DNA of 64,000 nt from Cordilura impudica (lineage: Eukaryota > Arthropoda > Insecta > Diptera > Scathophagidae): positions 168,796,556 through 168,860,555 of the forward strand of contig OY821521.1 of assembly GCA_963682025.1 (NCBI GenBank), in the 5' to 3' direction. Positions within the stretch are counted from its first letter, which is position 1. The number at the start of each line of letters is the position of its first letter. A program made the translations under genes and the position numbers. Below, one piece after another: positions 57,151 to 64,000 of the stretch. Below the pieces are notes generated by a model, which made no database searches, was not told the origin of the DNA, and saw nothing but the letters and a program-made list of their open reading frames with translations.

Positions 57151-59639
57151 ATTATTTTCGTCATTTTTACTACTTAGAGGTTTCTTTGTTTATGCGAGAA
57201 TGATGTTTCATCCTTGGCAAATAAATACATGTCATTGTAATTCAGTTTTCAATATCTTTTACATAAGATTTCGATTAGAATTATAGTATAATAAGTTTTG
57301 AAAATAAACGTACTTTTTTCACTTTCGCGGTGCTATATTTCAAGAAATGTTAGAAGTAGATATCCAAAATATTTCTTATTTTAGTAAAGAGGCTGAGGAT
57401 TAAAATGTTCATTTGCTTCGTTGTTTATAAACGAAATATTTGTCTGTTTCATTTATATAAATAAAACACTCTGCTTTCATAAATCAATCAATGCCCCCTA
57501 AAGCGTTATTTAACAATACACTATTATTCCATGGATTTATTTTTTATATTTATTACTTAACAAGAATAGATTTTATGATTTCAATAGTCAATTTGTTTCA
57601 AAATACTTAAACAAGTAGAGTATAAATTTGTTATGTGTTTATTAAAACCCTCATCAAGTTAAGTTTTTTTTTATATTAAATTAAACACAATTTCATTATT
57701 TAACATGTACATAAAGTTTAGACGATCAAATTGGACAAGAAGATAAACTACAGCACTATAAGTTTAAATGAATTCGCTATAGAAAATATTGTTTATATGC
57801 ACTCTAGATACCAAATGGGTTAGAACCAAAATATGAAACAAAATATTTTTCGTTTTTGCCTTTTTGCCTTATGTATTTTGTTTTTTCTTCTCTCAAATAC
57901 AACAAAGAAAGAATTTTGAAAATAGCTAAATATTTGAATGTATTTAGTGCCTTTTCTAAACAAGCGCTAAGTAGCCGCTTCCATTTTCTGTTTAAACTGC
58001 AGTTAGCGTTTTTTTTTTTTTAATTTCGTGTTACACAGAATTATATACAAAGGGTGTTTTTTTTTTGGTTCACTGCTTTGTCTGACAACTGATTTATCAC
58101 AAGTGATGACAAGGTGAGCCGACTTGAAGTGACATCAACATAGTTAATGAGCGGCTTCACCAAGTTAAAACAATCATCACGTTGCCCTGCGATAATCAGC
58201 CCCTAACCCCTATGACAAACCTCTACACAGGTTTTGTATCAGTTGAAACCATTCTATACTCCTGCCGTAGCACGGCCAACGACTTCAGTTACAAGGCCTC
58301 AATACAAGAAATACATAAAAAATGTTCTCCATAATAATAATATTTTGTTTTTCAATTCTCTCGTGCAGAACGCATTATCAATTCTGGTTGTATGTTTATT
58401 GAAAGAATAAAAGTATTTGAAAATAAATTTAGCATAAATTATTTGTTAGACATTACAAGGATAACAGCAATTGTTTGCATGTACTATTTATGTTTGTATT
58501 ATTTGTTAAAAACTATCAACTGCCACATGCCAAATAATAAGCAAATAATACAGAGGTGTTAAGAATATTAGCAACGAAGTTAATGTTTCTTTCTTTGGCA
58601 ACAAAAAAAAGTTTGTTGGGGGGGGGGCTAAAATTTCTACCATCACTGTATGTATACATCCATAATAAATATTTGTTTTCGTGCTGTCTTCGAATACAAT
58701 TGAAATCGGAAATACAAATATTGCTTTAAAAAAAATTCCCAACAATATTGTTCGTACTTTTACAATTGTACTGTTGCACTCCGTTTTATTTTTACAGTTC
58801 TTCCCAATACCATTACTGTTGCAAATCTCTATAAAGTTCAATGCTAAGTTATGGCATTTTGCCAGTATTTATTACGATATTATGCTGCCATTAAAATAGA
58901 AACACAACTTGACGATTAAGGCAGGCGCTACATTATTATTAAGGGAATGAGAACATAACTAGCAATTATACTAAAACGTAATTGGTATTATTAATTTTTT
59001 TTTTATTATGACTTTAAAAATTAATTTCTTCTAATAAAAACAAATTTTTTTAACTTTTTGTTCTCTAAAATTTAAAACTTTCTCAGTTTGCATGTCATAT
59101 GAAATCCAAAAACTTTGACCACTCCCTTATATCATCCTCTAACGTATTGAACCCTTTTTTTTCAACCAAACCTTTATATTTGATTATTTCCCAATATATT
59201 TATATTTAATACTTTAAAACACTTTTTTTTGAAGTATACTTCTGTTAACTGAATTGTTTATTGTTTCCATTATTGCATTGCATATTTGTGTATTTCCCTT
59301 TATATGTACATATGTATTTTAGAGTCCCATTCTATAGAAAAATACAAATAGAGCATTATATTATTTAGAAGATATTTCGAGTATAATTTGGTTTTTATTT
59401 GGATTTAAAAAGCAAACGATACAAATGCACAAGGAAAGCATTTGTACTTACATGTATTGAAAATAAATCAAAGTCTTACCACAAGATTCTTACAAAAATG
59501 AGATTTGCAAAGATATTTTTATTTTTATTATTGAAAATTATGTTTACAATAGATTTGAAATAAAGTTTGCCATTCGTGACATGTCGAGGCAAATATATAG
59601 AGAAGAATACGAATAATTAATTGAATTAAAAAAAAAAAA
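57151..59639. other. No gene recognised
   Basis: AT-rich DNA. A less AT-rich 200-bp patch at about 58080-58300 (…CATCACGTTGCCCTGCGATA…) stands out, but I cannot assign it. Open frames at 58506-58841 and 58681-58899 overlap on opposite strands and show no domain. Confidence 0.5.
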
Positions 59640-60367
59640 AAAAACAAATAAGAGTGTTAAATTCGGCTGTGCCGAATCTCTGATACCCTCCACCTCGGTT
59701 TGAGTATTGATAATAAATGTAAACAAAATGTTTGAAAAAGTAAACAATTTGTTAAACTTAATACCAAATTATTACAGCAAATTCTTTGGTTTGATCTGGA
59801 TTTTTGTTTATTCCAAGAGTTGGTATATAGAGCTCTCTCACAATAGTATTTCGCGCTCCATCGAGGAAAGATCGTTTCCGTTATTTCTATTATTTCGGAT
59901 AAAAGAAAACACGTTTCGGTATTTGCTTTTTGGTCCTCTTGGTTGCTGATCGGCATGCATTTTGGTTATATATCTATATGCATGCGTTTCCGGTTATATG
60001 ACATAATTAGTTCATTAATTTAGTGTAAGTTTTTGCAAATTAAATAGCTCGCCCTAACCTCCATTGCGAAGGTAATGGTTGTGTAGGGTGGCTATACGCA
60101 TTAAATCGTGCTAATTGGACATGGCTGTATAGTTTCTTTTAACTGGCCAAATAATTTTTCATTGCGGCCGTATCGGTCGGATCGAGTAATAAAATTATAA
60201 CCAAAGTAATAGTGTTAAATTCGGCTGTGCTGTGATACCCTCCACCTGAGTCTTAAACTCTATATTACATCCAATGTTGAGTACGGCTACCACTTTTAAA
60301 CTTTTGCCGATACTAAAACATTAAATCCGAAAACCAAAATTCAAATGATTCTTGGCTAAAAATTATT

Positions 60368-61298
60368 ATTATTCATTTTTCAATTTTCATTTTCCATTTT
60401 TCATTTTCATTTTTAAATTTTAATTTGCCATTTTTCAATTTTTATTTTCAATTTTTCATTTTTCAATTTCATTTTCCATTTTCCATTCTTCTTTTTTCCA
60501 TTTTCCATTTTGCATTTTCCGTATTCAATTTTTCAATTTTCATTTTCATTTTCCATTTTCTATTTTACAATTTTCATTTTCCATTTTACATATTTTCATT
60601 TTTAATTTTTCATTTTCCATTTTTCAATTTTCACTTTCCATTTCCCATTTTTCATTTTCCATTTTGCGTTTCCATTTCCCATTTTTAATTTTTCATTTTC
60701 ATTTTCCATTTTCCATTTTTCATTTCCCATTTTCCATTTTGCGTTTTCCATTTTCCATTTTTCATTTTTCATTTCACATTTTTCATTTTTCATTTTTCAT
60801 TTTTCATTTTTCATTTTCTATTTTCTATTCTCCATTTTTCATTTTCTATTTTCCATTTTCCATTTTCCGTTTTTCATTCTCCTTTTTCCATTCTCCCTCC
60901 ATTTTTGGTTTTCTATTTTCCATTTTCCATTATTCATTTTCCATTTTTATTTTTCATTTTTCAATTTTCTTTTTTCATTTTCCATTTTCCATTTTGCGTT
61001 TTCCATTTTCCATTTTTCATTTTGCATTTTCCATTTTTCATTTTTCATTTTCTATTTTCTATTCTCCATTTTTCATTTTCTATTTTCCATTTTTCATTTT
61101 CCTTTTTCCATTCTCCCTCCATTTTTGGTTTTCTAGTTTCCATTATTCATTTTCCATTTTTATTTTGCATTTTTCAATTTTCTGTTTTCATTTTTCATTT
61201 TTCATTTTCGATTTTCTATTCTCCATTTTTCATTTTCTATTTTACATTTTCCATTTTACGTTTTCATTTTCCATTTTCCAATTTTCATTTTCCGTTCT

Positions 61299-61331
<33 letters not shown>

Positions 61332-61362
61332 TCCATTTTTCGTTTTCATTTTTTTTTCATAT
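60368..61362 (+). repeat. Heptanucleotide array (ATTTTYC)n inside family B
   Basis: About 1 kb of ATTTTCC/ATTTTTC units, with a roughly 245-bp longer-range duplication (CTCCCTCCATTTTTGGTTTT at about 60892 and 61113). The long frames reading FHFPFSIFHF are artefacts. Confidence 0.92.
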
Positions 61363-61461
61363 TTGGAATTTTTTTTATAATAACGTGATAACGATAAAAA
61401 AAAATATGTGGCAATACTAGTAACATGCGCCTTGTTATTGTGTTCTTGGTATTGTTAATAT

Positions 61462-61620
61462 ATGTGACCTTCTCCGAGAAAATTGAACTAGTGTCTGAAA
61501 ATTAAGTTTTGAGAAAAAAACGCATTTAAAGTTTCTACGCCCTTTTTGGTACCAGAATCCACCGTTTTTGACACAACCCGTTTTTTGACACACTAGGTGC
61601 CTTTTCTCGGAGAAGGCCAC
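61462..61620. repeat. 159-bp imperfect palindrome with GTGRCCTTCTCCGAGAAAA ends
   Basis: GTGACCTTCTCCGAGAAAA at the left is answered by TTTTCTCGGAGAAGGCCAC at the right, and ACTAGTGTCTGAAAA matches TTTTTTGACACACTAGGTG inside it. It could be a small foldback element within family B. Confidence 0.7.
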
Positions 61621-62545
61621 CATATGCATATTTTTTTGCTGGGATTTTTTTATGTTGTTGTACAATTATTATGTTCAACCACTAAACTGTCACAACAAAC
61701 ACACTGGGTTTTTTTTTTTTAGAGGTATCTACATATTTTTGCTCGTACCTGATCACAGTGATGCGCGATTTAGCCCATTTTCAATACCAACCTGCTGGGA
61801 ATTATGGCAAATGATATTGTTGCAACCTTATCCAGTTAGATGGCTGTTTTTGTGAATGAGCGTGATTTCAACAGACAGACGGACAGACGGACATCGCTAT
61901 ATAGTTCGAGCTGTGGTAAGGATCAGGAATATATACTTTATGGGGTCGGAAATTAGTTTTTCGATGCGTTACAAATGGAATGACAAACCTATATATACCC
62001 TCTGCCACTGACGTGTGGAGGGTATAAAAAAGCTTTCTAAATTTTTTTTTGTTCAAATATTGCCATATTTTGAAAATAAATTTTTTTTGCATACTAAAGT
62101 GAAGTTTTCACTATTTAAACAGTACAATACAAAATCTAACCCAGTGATGCCAACTTTTGATTTTGAATTAAATTATGTTAATAAACTATATTTTCATTTA
62201 TTGGCTCCAAATACTACTACCTGGAAATTATTATCGAACTTCAATGTTTTGGGTTTTACCTTGCCTTCCATGAAGTCAAATTTTGAAGTCATCATGAACA
62301 CTGGTTCAAATTAGGGATGGCAAACGCTTAAAAACAAATGTCCCAAAAATTTTAAATAAAATAATTTGTTATCTTTATTTTCTGAAAAACTTAAAATTTT
62401 CATCCAAAAAAATTGTGAAAAATAGTATATAAATAACATTCTCATCAAATTGCGCTTTATTTATGTAAAAATATTTATGTTCGCAATTCTTAAATATCAT
62501 TTAAGGTTTTCTAAACTTCATTGAATTTAAATTAATATTTTCTTA

Positions 62546-64000
62546 TCCTGAAATGCTACTAATGTCTACTCAATCGCAATATTTTTTTTTAATTTCAGTT
62601 GATTTGTTAAATGTAAACAAATTTGGTGTTTTCTGAATTTCAATTTGTGTTTAAAGAATAAAATTTATATTTTAAAAATTCAATTGATGTCCTCTAAATT
62701 TTAAGTTATTATTTCCGACGTTTTAATATGATTTTCTGAAATTCAAATGATATTTTCTCATTTATAATTGGAAATCTGAATTCCAATTTTTAGAATTGAT
62801 ATTTTCTTAAATTTGAATGGAAAATTTAAAAGGTGCAATTTTTTATTTATGTCAATAGTAATGCTTTAGTAATTAAAAACAATTTTTAAAAATTATATGT
62901 AATCACAATCAGATATTTTGTAGCAGAACAATAATTTTATATATCTATGTAGAACTGTTTTGAAAGCAAAAAAAACTTATTGGTGAACTCGGTAACCCTA
63001 TTTTGTAAACACAACAAAAAGTTAATATGCAAAACTTATGATCATATTTGTAAAAGAATAATGGAAAAACGTATGAAATAAAAGACCAGCCCTGTGTATA
63101 CTCTTAACATTGTTGTTTTTGATATCTAATTGAAAATGTTGACATTCGTGTTAAAAAAGAAATAACGATTGCAAAGCTAATTAGAACAAAAATTGCGCCG
63201 CCATCTACTATGGCATAGCAACACTGAGCAAAATGAAGTGACACTCTGTTAATACAAAAAAAAAAAATATATATATATTTTCCCTAAAACAAAATACATA
63301 TGGGAGAATTTTATATAAATAAAATAATATACCGTTTTATTTCTAATATGCGGTTATTATGAATATACATGTAGAGAATATATGTATGTATAATATTTTG
63401 TTATTTAATATATGTATGTATGTATATGAAAATATTACGCACAAAAAATACAACATCAAAAGTTATTTTCGTGTAAATTTACATTTTTTTTTTTATTAAC
63501 AACTAGTTGGTTCAACATTATTTACTTCAGATGTTGGTGAATTTTTACTCCCTTTATATTAACTCGTAGTTCTGCTTGTCGAAAAAATTTTGGATTGTTT
63601 TTAACCCCTTTCCCGTGACCCAATCGATCTGAAACTTTTCAGACAGGCTCGTGGCGATGACAAAAATGATCTGACAAAAATTTTTTTAGTGATGCCAAAA
63701 CAATGGAAACTTTAAAATTTTTTTCGCTGAATTGAAAAAAAATTTACAAAGGATTAGTTTTTATAATATTATTACCGCACGACCACAAAAACAACAAGTT
63801 CAGCTTTTCATTTCAGCGGACCTGCTTTGAAACAGAAAACTTCCCATTATCTTGGTGAATCATTCTCACTAAAAATAATCACCTTAGCTGTCTCATTGAG
63901 GCCGTGATCGTGACAAGAACAACATAGAAAATAATATTTTTTAGAGATTTTTTTAGTTCTTCATTCAGATCTCTGGCCCTATTTAACCGATTTGGACGAT
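62546..64000. other. No gene recognised; degenerate 21-bp minisatellite relic at 62570-62830
   Basis: The first 300 bp contain worn TTTCTGAAATTCAAATGATATTTTC-like units, the complement of the array at 49265. The rest is AT-rich with (TATG)n near 63385-63425. The final 400 bp (CCGTGACCCAATCGATCTGA…) are less AT-rich but unassigned. Confidence 0.5.

Larger units (their letters stand above)
60206..62026 (-). mobile_element. Family B DINE/mini-me-like element with internal heptamer array
   Basis: On the minus strand it runs from TATACCCTCCACACGTCAG through TTTCCGACCCCATAAAGTAT, GATGTCCGTCTGTCCGTCTG and TTGAAATCACGC to GGTGGAGGGTATCACAG, an imperfect copy of the TTCGGC…GCCGAA palindrome, and TTTAACACTATTAC. 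The CCGACCCCATAAAGTATATA core beside a GTCY tract is what I remember of mini-me elements in flies. The element layout parallels family A: subterminal inverted repeats, GTCY, 3' palindrome. It contains a heptamer array and a short inverted repeat. Confidence 0.8.
59640..62545 (+). repeat. Dispersed repeat E, copy 2, interrupted by family B
   Basis: 59640-60205 matches 24813-25228, and 62027-62545 matches 25228-25560 (…ATTGCCATATTTTGAAAATA…, GGGATGGCAAACGC…, TTCGCAATTCTTAAATATCAT). Family B occupies the interval. Confidence 0.8.

Noticed and set aside
58080..58300. Less AT-rich patch as a host exon
   Set aside because: No open frame with recognisable protein similarity and no splice signals; left unassigned.
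63600..64000. Terminal block (CCGTGACCCAATCGATCTGA…) as a gene or element
   Set aside because: No frame, repeat partner or terminus could be recognised within the window.
1..64000. Prokaryotic-type systems (CRISPR, operons, phage, toxin-antitoxin, attachment sites)
   Set aside because: The tandem repeats are continuous minisatellites without unique spacers, the genes have introns and LINE/Transib/piggyBac domains, and the sequence is clearly eukaryotic.

Overview
The window is very AT-rich, gene-poor eukaryotic DNA. I found no convincing host gene, no rRNA or tRNA, no CRISPR array and no prokaryotic operon structure. Almost every recognisable coding stretch belongs to a decayed transposable element (TE). 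The TE mix points to a dipteran: Transib, piggyBac and PIF/Harbinger transposons, jockey-type LINEs, Helitrons, and short elements built like DINE-1/mini-me, with a TATACCC end, a GTCY microsatellite and a palindrome near the 3' end. A calyptrate fly is my guess. There is one assembly gap of 200 N at 20446-20645.

Layout. 1-3785 and 6485-6720 are an 18-bp minisatellite split by a 2.7-kb non-autonomous Helitron (3786-6484). 7127-7892 is the first complete 'family A' element, the dominant repeat here, with eight near-complete copies and about six fragments. 8770-15690 is a three-layer nest: a LINE reverse-transcriptase gene split by a Transib transposon, which is itself split by a family A copy. 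18870-22680 is a 3.8-kb heptanucleotide (TTTTTAA) array. 25658-28188 is a complete-ended piggyBac element with TTAA flanks and a broken transposase that keeps its three catalytic Asp. 30499-32262 is a second Transib, truncated, with its first catalytic Asp changed to Asn. 33611-37376 holds three family A copies and a second heptamer array.

37720-48143 reads as one dismembered autonomous Helitron: a 5' TC end, the N-terminus of a Rep/helicase-type protein, the helicase C-terminus, and a 3' hairpin followed by CTAG. It has been filled by three LINEs, a family A copy, two TIR elements and two small Helitrons. 49265-51275 is a 21-bp minisatellite interrupted by family A. 51337-53265 is a small Helitron split by a PIF/Harbinger element that carries both a MADF-type gene and a DDE transposase fragment, and that itself holds a further TIR element. 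53420-57150 is another 18-bp minisatellite array, in inverse orientation to the first, with a 932-bp higher-order repeat. 59640-62545 is a dispersed repeat interrupted by a 'family B' DINE-like element that contains a third heptamer array.

The elements do not form a pathway. They are successive insertions whose order can be read from the nesting. Two insertions have near-empty sites (family B at 60206 against the paralogue at 25228, and family A in the 21-bp array). Both indicate insertion without target duplication next to T/A runs, as expected of Helitron/Helentron-type transposition.
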